Positions 8,616-17,890 of a DNA stretch of 64,000 bases are shown one piece after another. A program made the position numbers and the translations under genes. The stretch is from Embleya scabrispora DSM 41855. Its GTDB lineage: Bacteria; Actinomycetota; Actinomycetes; Streptomycetales; Streptomycetaceae. The stretch covers positions 204 to 64,203 of the forward strand of contig NZ_KB889668.1 in NCBI RefSeq assembly GCF_000372745.1, in the 5' to 3' direction. The notes under the pieces were generated by a model, which made no database searches, was not told the DNA's origin, and saw only the letters and a list, made by a program, of their open reading frames with translations. Within the stretch, counting starts at the first letter, position 1. Each line of letters starts with the position of its first letter.

Positions 8616-8833
8616 TCAAGGCTAGACCGCAACGCGAACTCGTTTGAGTGGTCGCCGCGCCGTGTCCACCCGAGCCCGAACGGAACGGCACGAAACGCCT
8701 CCCCGAGGCCATCACACGGCGGCCGGGCCATCGTCGCCCCGACCGCCGTGCGCGGCGCATCCCCGGCTCCGGCCCCGGTCGGCGCCCGGTCTCCGGCGGC
8801 CGGGCGGGGTGCGGACGTCGACGCCCGGCGCGG

Positions 8834-9694
8834 TCAGGACCTCAGCTTCGCGAGCGTTGCCCTCGCGCTCTGCACCAGCATGTCCCCGGCCTGCTTGGGG
8901 GTGGTCTCCGAGGTGCCACCGGCACCGCTGCTCACCCACGTGGACTGGTACGTCATGCCGCCCTCGCGCACGGCCAGCAGCACCCACACCACCCCGTCCG
9001 AACCCTTGCCCGGTTCGGGAACCTGAACCACCAGGTACGCCTCGTTGCCCAGGTCGCGCACCTCGTCGACGGTGTAGTGCGACTGCACCGTCTTCTGCGC
9101 CTTGAAGGAGCGCAGGGACGGACCGAACTCGTCCTTGGGATCGGTCTTTTTGTGCAGCGTCACCGTCTCGGTGATCCAGGCCACCGGGTTCGAGCCGCTC
9201 GTCGAGTCCTTCGGCTCCAGTTGAGCGTTACAGCCCATGGTCTCCAGGTCGGGCTCACGCATGCCGGTCGCGTTCGGCCCGGGGGCGTCCTGCGCCACGA
9301 AACCGGTGAAGGCGCCCAGGTCGGTCGCGGCGCACAGGTCCGCGGTGTACCGGTAACCCGCCTGACCCGGCGCGCCGTCCGCGCCGCCGAATCCGCCGGT
9401 GGCGAACACCGCGCCCGCCCACACCGCCGAGGCGACCCCGGCTCCGACCAGGGCCCACAGCCACCCTCGGCCACGCCCACCTGCGGATCCGGGCGGCGGA
9501 CCGTAGGGCCCACCGGCCGGCCCGAACCCCGACCCGGCCACCGCGGGAGGCGGGAACGAGCCGGGTTGTTGCGGATATGGCCCGGGTTGCGCCGGGACCC
9601 GGCCGTACGGGCCGGGCGGTGGCAACCGGGGCGGGCCCGACTGCGGATATCCGTGCGATGGGGCCGGATGGGGCTGCTCTCCCGGTATCGACAT
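8834..9694 (-). CDS. Proline-rich single-pass membrane protein, unknown function
   Basis: 286 residues. Residues 1-72 are a proline/glycine-rich cytoplasmic tail; WLWALVGAGVASAVWAGAVF is one transmembrane helix; the remainder lies outside the membrane and has two cysteines (DLCAATD and MGCNAQ) that could form a disulfide. This architecture is common among actinomycete cell-surface proteins of unknown role. It shares no domain I can name. It is monocistronic or cotranscribed with the phosphatase gene 37 bases upstream. Confidence 0.75.
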   Translation of the reverse strand: MSIPGEQPHPAPSHGYPQSGPPRLPPPGPYGRVPAQPGPYPQQPGSFPPPAVAGSGFGPAGGPYGPPPGSAGGRGRGWLWALVGAGVASAVWAGAVFATGGFGGADGAPGQAGYRYTADLCAATDLGAFTGFVAQDAPGPNATGMREPDLETMGCNAQLEPKDSTSGSNPVAWITETVTLHKKTDPKDEFGPSLRSFKAQKTVQSHYTVDEVRDLGNEAYLVVQVPEPGKGSDGVVWVLLAVREGGMTYQSTWVSSGAGGTSETTPKQAGDMLVQSARATLAKLRS

Positions 9695-9731
9695 GCCGCG
9701 AACATAGCGGAGTGGGAGGGGAGTTCCGCCA

Positions 9732-10946
9732 TCATCCGGAACTCGGCCGACCCGGCGTCAGTCCGGCGTCACCCCCGCGGTCTTCCGCCGGGCTCGCCGC
9801 CTCCGGGCTGAGCACCATCAGCGCCGCGTCATCGGTGAGCCGGCCGCCGCCGTGCGCCAGCAGTGCCCGTTGCAGCAGACCGAGCAGATCGGCCGCGGAC
9901 AGGCCCGGGTCGGCATGCCGGGCGACCCACTCGCGCAGCGCAAAGAAGCGCCCGTCGGCGTCCCGGGCCTCGGTGGTGCCGTCCGTGTACAGCAGCAACA
10001 ACTCCTCCGGCGCCATCCGGAACCGATACGCGGGCCCCCGTCCCTCGGCGGGGACCAGCCCGGCCAGCCCCAGCGGCAGCTCGGGCGGCACGTCGATCCA
10101 GCGCACGCCGGACGGGCCGATCAGGGCAGGCGCCTCGTGGCCGTGGTTGACCAGCTCGACCAGGCCGTCCGGACCGAATCGGGCGATCAGCGCGGTGGCG
10201 AACCAGTCCGTGTCCGGCTCGCCGAGCAGCACCTGGTTGCGGCCGAACCGCTCCAGCGCCTCGCCCATACGATCCCCGACCCGGCGCAGATCCGGCTCGG
10301 TGAACGCCGCCTCGCTGAAGGTGCCGACCAGCGCCGCACCGGCGCCGACCGCGGTCAGCCCCTTGCCCTGCACGTCGGCGATGAACGCGCGCGTCCCGTA
10401 CGGCGTGGCGACCACGTCGTACACGTCCCCGCCCACCTCCGCGTCGCGCTCGGCCGCCAGATAGCTACGGGTGACCCGGACCCCTCCCACCACCGGCGGA
10501 GCCGGCGGCAACAGCGCGCGCTGCACGTGCTCGACCACGTTCCCCAGCCGCGACACCCGCTCCTGCAACCGCGTCCGCAACAGCACCGCGGCGATCGCGA
10601 GCGCGCCGCCCAGCACCACCGTCACGAACCCGGCCCAGTCGTGCGTGTAGCCGGTCGGCGCCAGCCACGGATCCAGGACCAGGAACGTCAGCGTCGCGAG
10701 TACCGCGTACGCCGCGGTCGCGCGCACCGTGGTCAGGTTCGACGCGGTCAGCGGCACCAGACACAACATCGTGTCGGTCCGAAACTGGTTGGGTGTGCCG
10801 AAGTCGGCCGCCACGATCACGACGTACAGCAGGGCCGGCAACAGCGGGATCAACCGCCGCATCGGCCGCCCGCCGCGCGCGTCGACCACCGGCGTCTCGC
10901 TCATCGGGAAGGCACCGTTCTGGTTCACCCGCAGTGGGCCGGTCAT
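9732..10946 (-). CDS. Membrane PP2C-type phosphatase (SpoIIE domain)
   Basis: 404 residues. Several hydrophobic helices (about residues 30-125) precede a short linker LGNVVEHVQRALLPPAPP and a SpoIIE/RsbU-type domain with GGDVYDVV, ADVQGKGLTAV, NHGHEAPALI, LLLYTDGTTEARD and LTDDAALMVL, which hold the metal-binding Asp residues. Such proteins dephosphorylate anti-sigma-factor antagonists in streptomycete stress and development networks. ATG at 10946 is preferred because GGGAGG lies upstream; the in-frame ATG at 10904 has none. No anti-sigma or antagonist gene is adjacent. Confidence 0.88.
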   Translation of the reverse strand: MTGPLRVNQNGAFPMSETPVVDARGGRPMRRLIPLLPALLYVVIVAADFGTPNQFRTDTMLCLVPLTASNLTTVRATAAYAVLATLTFLVLDPWLAPTGYTHDWAGFVTVVLGGALAIAAVLLRTRLQERVSRLGNVVEHVQRALLPPAPPVVGGVRVTRSYLAAERDAEVGGDVYDVVATPYGTRAFIADVQGKGLTAVGAGAALVGTFSEAAFTEPDLRRVGDRMGEALERFGRNQVLLGEPDTDWFATALIARFGPDGLVELVNHGHEAPALIGPSGVRWIDVPPELPLGLAGLVPAEGRGPAYRFRMAPEELLLLYTDGTTEARDADGRFFALREWVARHADPGLSAADLLGLLQRALLAHGGGRLTDDAALMVLSPEAASPAEDRGGDAGLTPGRPSSG

Positions 10947-11176
10947 CGGTCATCGGTCCTCCCACCCCTTCCCGATCCGATCCACATCCAGCTACGCCAC
11001 ACGGTTGATCGACGCGGCCGGGTCGGGCGCGGGTCGGCGGGGGCGTGTTGACGTGGCCGGCCGGGGGTCGTTCCGGGTGTTGCGCTGTTGGTCCGCTTCG
11101 CGGGCGGGTCGGACTGTCCGGGGGTGCGTTCGGGTCGCCCCGAGTGCTTCCGAAGCCTGCTGCCTGTCGTGCCGGT

Positions 11177-11212
11177 CGCTCCGCGCCGGGTTGCACGTCC
11201 GCTACGCGGCCG
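11177..11212 (+). repeat. 36-bp inverted repeat, left arm
   Basis: Matches the reverse complement of 11349-11384 at all 36 positions; 136 bases separate the arms. Contains GTTGCACGTCCGCTACGCGG. Confidence 0.9.
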
Positions 11213-11348
11213 GTGGCCGGCTGGTTGCTCCGGGCCTCATGCGCGTGGTGCACGGGGCGCGGGCGCGGCGCCGAGGCGGTCCGCGACGCCTGCCGTCGTG
11301 CCGGCGTGACCTCCGCGATGGGGCGGGGCGGGACCGGGCCGGGTCTTT

Positions 11349-11384
11349 CGGCCGCGTAGCGGACGTGCAACCCGGCGCGGAGCG
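11349..11384 (-). repeat. 36-bp inverted repeat, right arm
   Basis: Perfect reverse complement of 11177-11212. The arm contains the GGACGTGC word that is also present in the nearby direct repeats. Confidence 0.9.
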
Positions 11385-11398
11385 GCGGTTCGACCGCG

Positions 11399-11432
11399 GC
11401 TGCGGAGCGGACGTGCGGTCGGTTGCGGGAGG
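11399..11432 (+). repeat. 34-bp direct repeat, copy A
   Basis: Identical to 11537-11570 at 31 of 34 positions; core words GCTGCGGAG, GGACGTGCG and CGGTTGCGGGAGG. Confidence 0.85.
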
Positions 11433-11536
11433 TGTGCCGGGGTTGTGGTCTTGGCGGCTGCCCTGCCGGTGCGGGGGCCCGCCCGTGTGCGGTTGCGTTC
11501 TCGTGGTCGGGCCCGGGTGGGAGCGGTTGGGTTTCG

Positions 11537-11570
11537 GCTGCGGAGGGGACGTGCGTCCGGTTGCGGGAGG
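11537..11570 (+). repeat. 34-bp direct repeat, copy B
   Basis: Second copy of the unit at 11399-11432, 138 bases downstream of it. Confidence 0.85.
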
Positions 11571-11741
11571 CGCTTGTGGGTGGTGTGGCCCTGCCGGCCG
11601 CCCTGCTCTCCGCCCGCGCTTCCGCTCCGCTCCGCCCCCGGTCCAGGCCGCCCACCCCGGCCGCCGCCGGAGCGGAATGCCTGTGCCCCTGCCGGGGTTG
11701 CGTCTTTTGGCAAGTCGGACTCCAACCTGGGGGTACCCCTG

Positions 11742-12650
11742 ATGCGCGCTCTCGTCGTCGACCACGCCGTGCCCGGTCGGCTCAGGATCGACACCGTGCC
11801 CGACCCGGTCCCCGAACCCGATCAGGTCCTGGTGCGGATCGCCGCGATCTCGCTGAACTTCGGCGAGTTGCCCAAGGTCGACGGTGACACCCCGAACGGC
11901 ACCATTCCCGGCTGGGACGCGGCGGGTGTGGTCGAGCGCGCGGCCGCCTCCGGGCGTGGGCCGCGGGTGGGCGAACGGGTGATCACCTTCGACTGGCGCG
12001 GCGGTTGGGCCGAACTGCGCGCCGTGCACGTGAACGAACTGGCCGTACTGCCCGACGAGGTCACCTTCGAACAAGCCGCGACGCTCCCGGTGGCGGCGGT
12101 CACCGCGCTGCGGGCGCTGCGTCGTGCCGAGGTCGCACCGGGCACCCGCGTCGGAATCACCGGTGCAGCCGGCGGGGTGGGCACGTTCGCGGTGCAACTC
12201 GCCCATCTCGCCGGTGCGCACGTGAGCGCCTTCGTCGGCAGCCCGGAGCGCGGCGAGGGCCTGGCCGGCTACGGAGCGGACCGGGTGCTCACCGACCCGG
12301 CCGAGTTGGACGCGCCGCTGGACGTCGTCCTGGACAATGTCGGCGGCCCACTTCTGACGGACTTGCTGGTTCGGCTCGCACCGAACGGACGGGTGATCAC
12401 GATCGGCGCCGCGTCCGGCGAGCGGGCGGACTTCTCCTCCTACAGCCTGATCGGCCCCGAGACCTCGATCATCGGGTTCAAGCGCGGCGGTGACTCGGCG
12501 GCGGATCTGGCGTATGTGGTTCGCCTGGTCGCGGACGGACTGCTGCACGCGCCCGTCGACTGGCAGGCGGACTGGACCAAGGTCGGCGAGGCCACCGCTC
12601 TCCTGCTCGGCCGCCGGGTCCGCGGCAAGGCGGTCCTGACTCTGAGCTGA
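11742..12650 (+). CDS. Quinone oxidoreductase-like MDR enzyme
   Basis: 302 residues, zinc-independent alcohol dehydrogenase/quinone oxidoreductase family. N-terminal GroES-like fold with SLNFGELP and PGWDAAGVVE; Rossmann motif GITGAAGGVGTFAVQLA; VLDNVGGPLLTDLLVRLAPN is typical of the quinone oxidoreductase branch. It likely reduces a quinone or enone with NADPH in the cytoplasm. ATG at 11742 follows a GGGGG run by about 8 bases. It is monocistronic and faces the SDR gene at 12760 tail to tail. Confidence 0.87.
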   Translation: MRALVVDHAVPGRLRIDTVPDPVPEPDQVLVRIAAISLNFGELPKVDGDTPNGTIPGWDAAGVVERAAASGRGPRVGERVITFDWRGGWAELRAVHVNELAVLPDEVTFEQAATLPVAAVTALRALRRAEVAPGTRVGITGAAGGVGTFAVQLAHLAGAHVSAFVGSPERGEGLAGYGADRVLTDPAELDAPLDVVLDNVGGPLLTDLLVRLAPNGRVITIGAASGERADFSSYSLIGPETSIIGFKRGGDSAADLAYVVRLVADGLLHAPVDWQADWTKVGEATALLLGRRVRGKAVLTLS

Positions 12651-12759
12651 ACGCGGCAATGACTCCGAGCCGAACCAAAGGCGGTCCCGACCCCGAGCCG
12701 GGCCATGAGCGGGACACGCCACCCAGCCGAAAGGCGTTCCGCGCAGCGCGCGACCCGGC

Positions 12760-13707
12760 TCAGCGATAGCCGGTCTGGTCGGCCGGCAGCCCCGGATCCT
12801 GGACCTCGACCAGGTAGCGCCACGCGTCCGGCCGGCTGCCGTCCAGGTCGGTGAAGCCGTATACGCCCGCGAGTTGCCCGCTGGACAGGGACTGCCCGTT
12901 CCAGCGGGCCACTTCGGGATCGCCGGCCAGCGCCACCACGGCCCGGCCGACGTAGGCGGGGGATTCGGAGATGCCGAAGTGTGGTTGGATCCGCATCCCG
13001 TCCCGCCAGTTCGCCTCGGTCACGCCGTAGTTGTCGAGCATCATCTCCGAGCGCAGCCACCCGGGAGTCAGCGCGACGGCGGTGGCGCCGCGCGGACCCA
13101 GCTCGTGACCGAGCGCGAAGGCCATCCGCAGCACCGCCGACTTGGCCAGGTCGTAGAAGAAGGACACCCGGTAGGTGTCCCGGTTGTACTCCTCGGTGCC
13201 GTCGGTCATCTCCACCACCAGGCCGCCGGGCGTGCGCAGCAACAGCGGCAACGCGTGGTGGTTGGTGATCGCGTGCGTGTCCACCGCGAGTCGGAGCAGG
13301 CGCAACCCGTCTTCCAGGTCGTGCTCCCACACCGGGGTGTCCCACGCGAACAACTTCTCGCCGCCCCAGATGTCGTTGACGAGTACATCCAGCCGACCCT
13401 GCTCGGCGTCGATCCGGGCCACCAGAGCTCGCACCCGCACCGGATCCAGATGGTCCGTGGGCACCGCGATGCCCTGTCCGCCCGCGGCGGTGACCAGATC
13501 GGCGGTGTCCTCGATGGTCTCCGGCCGGTCGTACTCCGAGCGCCGCTCGCGGGTGCTGCGTCCGCTCACGTACACGGTCGCGCCGGCCGCGCCGAGTTGG
13601 ACCGCGATCCCGCGCCCGGCGCCTCGGGTGGCGCCGGCCACGAGAGCGACCCTGCCCTGGAGCGTGCGGCCCCGGGGTGTGCGCGCCTGGGGTGTGGGCG
13701 TCGACAT
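12760..13707 (-). CDS. SDR-family oxidoreductase, atypical NNAG region
   Basis: 315 residues. The cofactor loop is VAGATRGAGRGIAVQLGAAG and the catalytic YxxxK appears as FFYDLAKSAVLRMA. The usual NNAG motif is replaced by VNDIWGGEKLF, a feature of a subgroup of actinobacterial SDRs. ATG at 13707 has AAGGAG upstream. No pathway context: the neighbours are an unrelated MDR gene and a long gap. Confidence 0.85.
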   Translation of the reverse strand: MSTPTPQARTPRGRTLQGRVALVAGATRGAGRGIAVQLGAAGATVYVSGRSTRERRSEYDRPETIEDTADLVTAAGGQGIAVPTDHLDPVRVRALVARIDAEQGRLDVLVNDIWGGEKLFAWDTPVWEHDLEDGLRLLRLAVDTHAITNHHALPLLLRTPGGLVVEMTDGTEEYNRDTYRVSFFYDLAKSAVLRMAFALGHELGPRGATAVALTPGWLRSEMMLDNYGVTEANWRDGMRIQPHFGISESPAYVGRAVVALAGDPEVARWNGQSLSSGQLAGVYGFTDLDGSRPDAWRYLVEVQDPGLPADQTGYR

Positions 13708-14486
13708 GCCGGGCTCCTTCGAATCGACCTGCGGGCTGGGCCTTCGTGCGTGCGTGCCCGGGATTGCCCACGGGGCAAACCCCGGTGTGCTGCCGAGGGG
13801 TGGTGACGCGACGCCGCACAACGCACGGGAAACCCCATCGGTGGCAAGCCCGTTCGCCGCATGGCGTGTGTCGCTCCGGCGTCCGCACGAAACGTGGCCG
13901 GGCGATCGATCGACCGACCGACCGACCGTCGTCCGCCGCCGGGACGGCCCGCGCACGGTCCGGGGACGTCAAGGCGTGGATCGGCTTCGCCGCGCGGCGG
14001 AAGACCCGCGCGGTGCGGTGCACCACGTGTGCGTGAACTGCGGCTTCTTCGAGGGGTGTCCCGCCGGGCCCGAGAAGAGGCCCTCGCCGCCGCCGCGCCC
14101 GGGCCCGGGCGCCGTGTCCACCCGAACCGTCCTCGCCACCGCGGCCCCGCAGCCGCCCGGTCACCGAGGCGCGTGCCGCGACCGGTACCGCCGGCTGTCC
14201 CCGGTGAACCGAAACCGACCGTCGCGTTCGGGGATGCTCGGGCGCGATGCATCGTCCGAACGCGACGGCCACACGCACTCCATGAAACAGGGCGCGCCAC
14301 GCCGATCGGCCCGCTCCGTCACCCGGACGGCGGAAACGATCGGTCGAGTCCACCCGATCGCGTGACCGCACGCCCCCGACGCGCCACGTGGTGCACACCG
14401 GACCACACCCCGGCCGACCCGTCGGCCCACGCCCGCCGACCCACCGGCCCGTCCGCCCCTCGGAGCCGGCTTCCGCCCGAAGACCC
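13708..14486. other. 779-base gap without a recognisable gene
   Basis: Open frames here have low-complexity Arg/Pro-rich translations without domain features. A short GACC tandem run sits at about 13912-13928. The 13708-13760 end should hold the SDR promoter, and the 14487 end the terminator of the sugar ABC/ROK operon. I see nothing else that can be supported. Confidence 0.5.
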
Positions 14487-15668
14487 TCAGCCCGCCGGTT
14501 CCAACCCCGGTTCCAACGGGTTGTCCAGCAGGCGGCCGAAAGCCAACTCGGCGGCGCCGTACAGCGGCGCGTCGTCGCCGAGCGCGGCCGTGCGCAGCTT
14601 GAGGTGTTCGCGGGTGACCGCCAGCGAGGTCCGGTTGAGCCGACTGCGCACCTGCGCGGCGGTGGCCAGGTACACCTCGCGCAGCGTCCCGCCGAACACC
14701 ACCATCTGCGGGTTGAGGATGTTGACCAGATTGGCCACGCCGAGTCCGAGCCAGTCGCCGACCCGGCGCAGCCCCTCCTCCGCGTCCTGATCGCCGCGCG
14801 CCGCCGAGTCGGCCAGCCCGCCGATCGCGTGCTTGGCGGTGCCGCGGGTGAGCGCGAACTCGCCGATCTCGGTCTCCCAGCACCCGCGCGACCCGCACCG
14901 ACACGGCCGCCCGTCCGGGTTGACCACCATGTGGCCGACCTCGCCCGCGTATCCGTCGCCGCCGGTCACCGGCCGCCCGGCGGAGAGGATGCCGCCACCG
15001 ATGCACACGTCGCCGTGCAGGTAGATCACGTTGTCGCAACCCACCGCCGCGCCCCGGGTGTGCTCGGCGACCACGCCCAGGTCGGCGTCGTTGCCGACCA
15101 TGACCACGGTGCCGATCGCCGCCGACAGCCGCTCGCCCAGCGGCTCGTCGCGCCAATCCGGGGTGTGCCCCTCGGGAATGGTGCCGTCCGAGCCGCGCAC
15201 CATCGCGCACACCGCGACCCCGGCACCCACACACACGCCGTCGCGCGGCGCGCTCAGCCGCATCTGCGCGACGAACCCGCCGAGCGCCTCGGCCACCTCC
15301 TTGGGCGAGAAACCGCTTCCGGGACGCTGTATTTCGCGGCGATCCAGGATCACCCCGCCCAGTCCGACCCGGGCCGCGACCACCCGGTCCACGCCGATCG
15401 TGAACGCGTACACGTACACCCGCTGCGACTGCGCCCGGACCACGAGCGAAGGCCGGCCCCGCCCGCCGCCGGAGGTGTCGCGCGGGGCCTCCTCCACGAT
15501 CAGGCCCGCCGCCGCCAGGTCGGCGGTGAGCGCGCCGATGGTGCTGCGGTTGAGCCCCATGCCCGCGGTCAACTGGGCCCGGGAGGTGGGGCCGAGCACG
15601 TGCACGTGGCGAAGCAGCGCCCCCAGGTTCTGCCTGCGGATGTCCTCCTGGGTGGGCGCTGCGCGCAT
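14487..15668 (-). CDS. ROK-family transcriptional regulator
   Basis: 393 residues. An N-terminal winged helix (QNLGALLRHVHVLGPTSRAQ and TAGMGLNRSTIGALT) is followed by a sugar-kinase-like ROK domain with GVAVCAMV, VGNDADLG, GGDGYAGEVGHM and the zinc motif CRCGSRGCWE. XylR/NagC-type ROK proteins repress sugar uptake operons and are released by the sugar. It is the last gene of the sugar ABC operon (57 bases after the permease), so it probably regulates this operon. A candidate operator lies upstream of the binding-protein gene. Confidence 0.9.
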   Translation of the reverse strand: MRAAPTQEDIRRQNLGALLRHVHVLGPTSRAQLTAGMGLNRSTIGALTADLAAAGLIVEEAPRDTSGGGRGRPSLVVRAQSQRVYVYAFTIGVDRVVAARVGLGGVILDRREIQRPGSGFSPKEVAEALGGFVAQMRLSAPRDGVCVGAGVAVCAMVRGSDGTIPEGHTPDWRDEPLGERLSAAIGTVVMVGNDADLGVVAEHTRGAAVGCDNVIYLHGDVCIGGGILSAGRPVTGGDGYAGEVGHMVVNPDGRPCRCGSRGCWETEIGEFALTRGTAKHAIGGLADSAARGDQDAEEGLRRVGDWLGLGVANLVNILNPQMVVFGGTLREVYLATAAQVRSRLNRTSLAVTREHLKLRTAALGDDAPLYGAAELAFGRLLDNPLEPGLEPAG

Positions 15669-15724
15669 CGGGCTGCGGACCCTGCCTTTCTCATCCTTGG
15701 CGTCGATCGAGGGGGAGGGCGGCG

Positions 15725-16987
15725 TCACCGCAGCCCGGCGGCTTCGGCCCGCCGCCGCGACAGGGCGTCGACCCCGGCGGCGAGGAGCAGCACGACGCCG
15801 GTCACAACGTACTTGACGCCCGCGCTGTACCCCATGAGCCCCATACCGTTGTCGATCACCGCGACCACGGCGCCGCCGAGCACCGCGTCCAATACCCGGC
15901 CCTTGCCGCCGAACAGGCTGGTGCCGCCGATCACCGCGGCGCCCACCGCATACAACAGCACATTGCTGCCGCCGGTGTTCGAGTCCACCGAGTTGGCCCG
16001 CGAGGCGGCGACGATGCCGCCGATGGCGGCCATCGTGGAACAGATCACGAACGCCGAGATACGCACCCGGTCCACGTTGATCCCGGCCCGGCGGGCCGCC
16101 TCGCGGTTGCCGCCGACCGCGTACAGGCTCAGCCCGTACGGCGTGCGGCGCAGCACGAACGTGCCGATCAACAGCAGCACCACCAGGACCGGAACCACGA
16201 TCGGCACCCCGCGCAGCGAGGAGATCACCACGTTGCGGCTGCGCTCCTGGTTGAGCACGTACACCGCGAGGCCGACCAGGATCGCCAGCGTGCCGACCCG
16301 GATGCCGGTGATCGCGATCGGTTCGGCGCTCAGCCCGCGCCGCATGCGGCTGCGGTTGCGGCGCAGTTGCAGCGCCGCGTAGCCGCCCACGGTGGCGGCG
16401 GCCAGCAGCCAGCCGACGATCGGCGCGAGGTTGCGGTTGGAGATGGCCAGGATGGTGGAGTCGCGCACCGGCACGTTGGTGCCGCCCTTGACCAGGAGCA
16501 GCGACACGCCCTGGAAGGCCAGGAACGCGCCCAGGGTGACCACGAAGGAGGGGATGCCGACCTTGGCCACCAGTACGCCGAGCACCAGGCCGATCACCGC
16601 GCCGACGACCAGGGCGGCGAGTACGCCCGCGTACCAGGGCCAGCCGTGTTCGGTCAGCAGCACGGCGAGTACCGCGGCACACACGCCGCTGGCGAAGCCC
16701 GCGGACAGGTCGATCTCGCCCAGGACCAGGACGAAGATCAACCCCATGGCGATCACGGTGACCGCGGCGCCCTGGGTGAACAGGTTGGCGAAGTTGCCCG
16801 CGCTCAGGAACCTCGGGCGCATGATCGCGAAGACCGTGCACAGCACCACCAGGCCGAGCACGGCGGGCATCGCGCCGGTGTCGCCGCCGCGCAGTCGGGC
16901 GACGTAGTCCTTGATGTGCGTGACCACCGGCGACTCGGGCGCATCGGACTCGCTCTTGTCGGCGAGAGGCAGGACGCTGCTCGTCAT
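15725..16987 (-). CDS. xylH: Sugar ABC transporter permease, XylH-like
   Basis: 420 residues, about ten hydrophobic helices, of the branched permease family of ribose/xylose importers. Typical segments are GLIFVLVLGEIDLSAG (periplasmic/EIDLS motif), VAKVGIPSFVVTLGAFLAFQG, YAVGGNREAARRAGI (the cytoplasmic loop contacting the ATPase) and GGTSLFGGKG near the end. It starts with ATG at 16987, overlapping the ATPase stop by 4 bases. Xylose is the best guess from the partner binding protein; a related pentose or hexose cannot be excluded. Confidence 0.9.
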   Translation of the reverse strand: MTSSVLPLADKSESDAPESPVVTHIKDYVARLRGGDTGAMPAVLGLVVLCTVFAIMRPRFLSAGNFANLFTQGAAVTVIAMGLIFVLVLGEIDLSAGFASGVCAAVLAVLLTEHGWPWYAGVLAALVVGAVIGLVLGVLVAKVGIPSFVVTLGAFLAFQGVSLLLVKGGTNVPVRDSTILAISNRNLAPIVGWLLAAATVGGYAALQLRRNRSRMRRGLSAEPIAITGIRVGTLAILVGLAVYVLNQERSRNVVISSLRGVPIVVPVLVVLLLIGTFVLRRTPYGLSLYAVGGNREAARRAGINVDRVRISAFVICSTMAAIGGIVAASRANSVDSNTGGSNVLLYAVGAAVIGGTSLFGGKGRVLDAVLGGAVVAVIDNGMGLMGYSAGVKYVVTGVVLLLAAGVDALSRRRAEAAGLR

Positions 16988-17793
16988 CGGTTCACTCCGT
17001 TTCGACCCGCGCCGGGACCGAGTGCCTCGGTCTGCCCCGACGTAATGAGTTCGACGATCTGGGAATGGGTGATCTCGCTGGTGCTGACCTGTGCGGCGGT
17101 GCGGCCCAGGTAGAGCACCGCGATCCGGTCGGCGACCGCGAACACGTCGTTCATGTTGTGCGAGATGAGCACGACGGCCAGACCGTTGTCGGCCAGCCGG
17201 CGCACCAGTTCGAGCACCTGCGCGGTCTGCGAGACGCCCAGCGCGGCGGTGGGTTCGTCCAGGACGACGACCTTGCTGTTCCACAGCACCGCCTTGGCGA
17301 TCGCCACGGTCTGGCGCTGGCCGCCGGAGAGGCTGGAGACGCGCTGGCGGATCGAGGTGACGGTGCGTACGGACAGGCCGGCCAGGGTCTCCTCGGCTAT
17401 CTGTTCCATGCTGTCCTCGTCCAGCACCCAGCCGCGCCGGCGCTCGCGACCGAGGAACATGTTCTGCACGATGTCGAGGTTGTCGCACAGGGCGAGGTCC
17501 TGGTAGACGATCTCGACACCCAGGTCGGACGCGTCGCGCGGGCTGTTGACGGTGACCGGCGCACCGTCGAAGAAGTACTCGCCGGAGTCGGCGGTGTGGA
17601 TGCCGCCGATGCACTTGACCAGGGTCGACTTGCCCGCGCCGTTGTCGCCGACGAGCGCGGTCACCTGGCCCTCGTACACGGACAGGTCCACGTCGCGCAG
17701 GACGTGTACGGCGCCGAAGCTCTTGTTGATGCCGCGCAGTTCGAGCACGGGATCGGACGCGGGCGGCGGGGCGGGGGTGGGGGACAGGGCCAC
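16984..17793 (-). CDS. xylG: Sugar ABC transporter ATP-binding protein
   Basis: 269 residues with a single nucleotide-binding domain: Walker A GDNGAGKST, Q-loop VYQDLALCDN, signature SSLSGGQRQ and Walker B VVVLDEPTAAL, H-loop ISHNM. Enterobacterial XylG/RbsA have two domains (about 500 residues); the single-domain form is common in actinobacteria and would work as a homodimer. GTG start at 17793 with GAGGAG upstream. It powers import together with the permease and binding protein encoded on either side. Confidence 0.9.
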   Translation of the reverse strand: MALSPTPAPPPASDPVLELRGINKSFGAVHVLRDVDLSVYEGQVTALVGDNGAGKSTLVKCIGGIHTADSGEYFFDGAPVTVNSPRDASDLGVEIVYQDLALCDNLDIVQNMFLGRERRRGWVLDEDSMEQIAEETLAGLSVRTVTSIRQRVSSLSGGQRQTVAIAKAVLWNSKVVVLDEPTAALGVSQTAQVLELVRRLADNGLAVVLISHNMNDVFAVADRIAVLYLGRTAAQVSTSEITHSQIVELITSGQTEALGPGAGRNGVNR

Positions 17794-17890
17794 GGTGCGG
17801 GCTCCTCGCGTGGGGTGGCGGCAGGGTACGCGCCGGCCGGAACCGACCCTCGTGGGAGTCGGCCCCGGCGCGACTGCGCGGTCCGGGTGG

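Larger units (their letters stand above)
10947..11741. other. 795-base gap rich in inverted and direct repeats, no gene
   Basis: No frame here shows protein-like sequence. The gap contains a perfect 36-bp inverted repeat, two near-identical 34-bp direct repeats, and several scattered copies of the words GGACGTGC and GGTTGCGGGAGG. Promoters for the divergent phosphatase and MDR genes must lie at its two ends. Confidence 0.6.

Noticed and set aside
13908-13930. GACC tandem run as a functional repeat
   Set aside because: Only a few copies of 4 bases in GC-rich DNA; slippage is enough to explain it.
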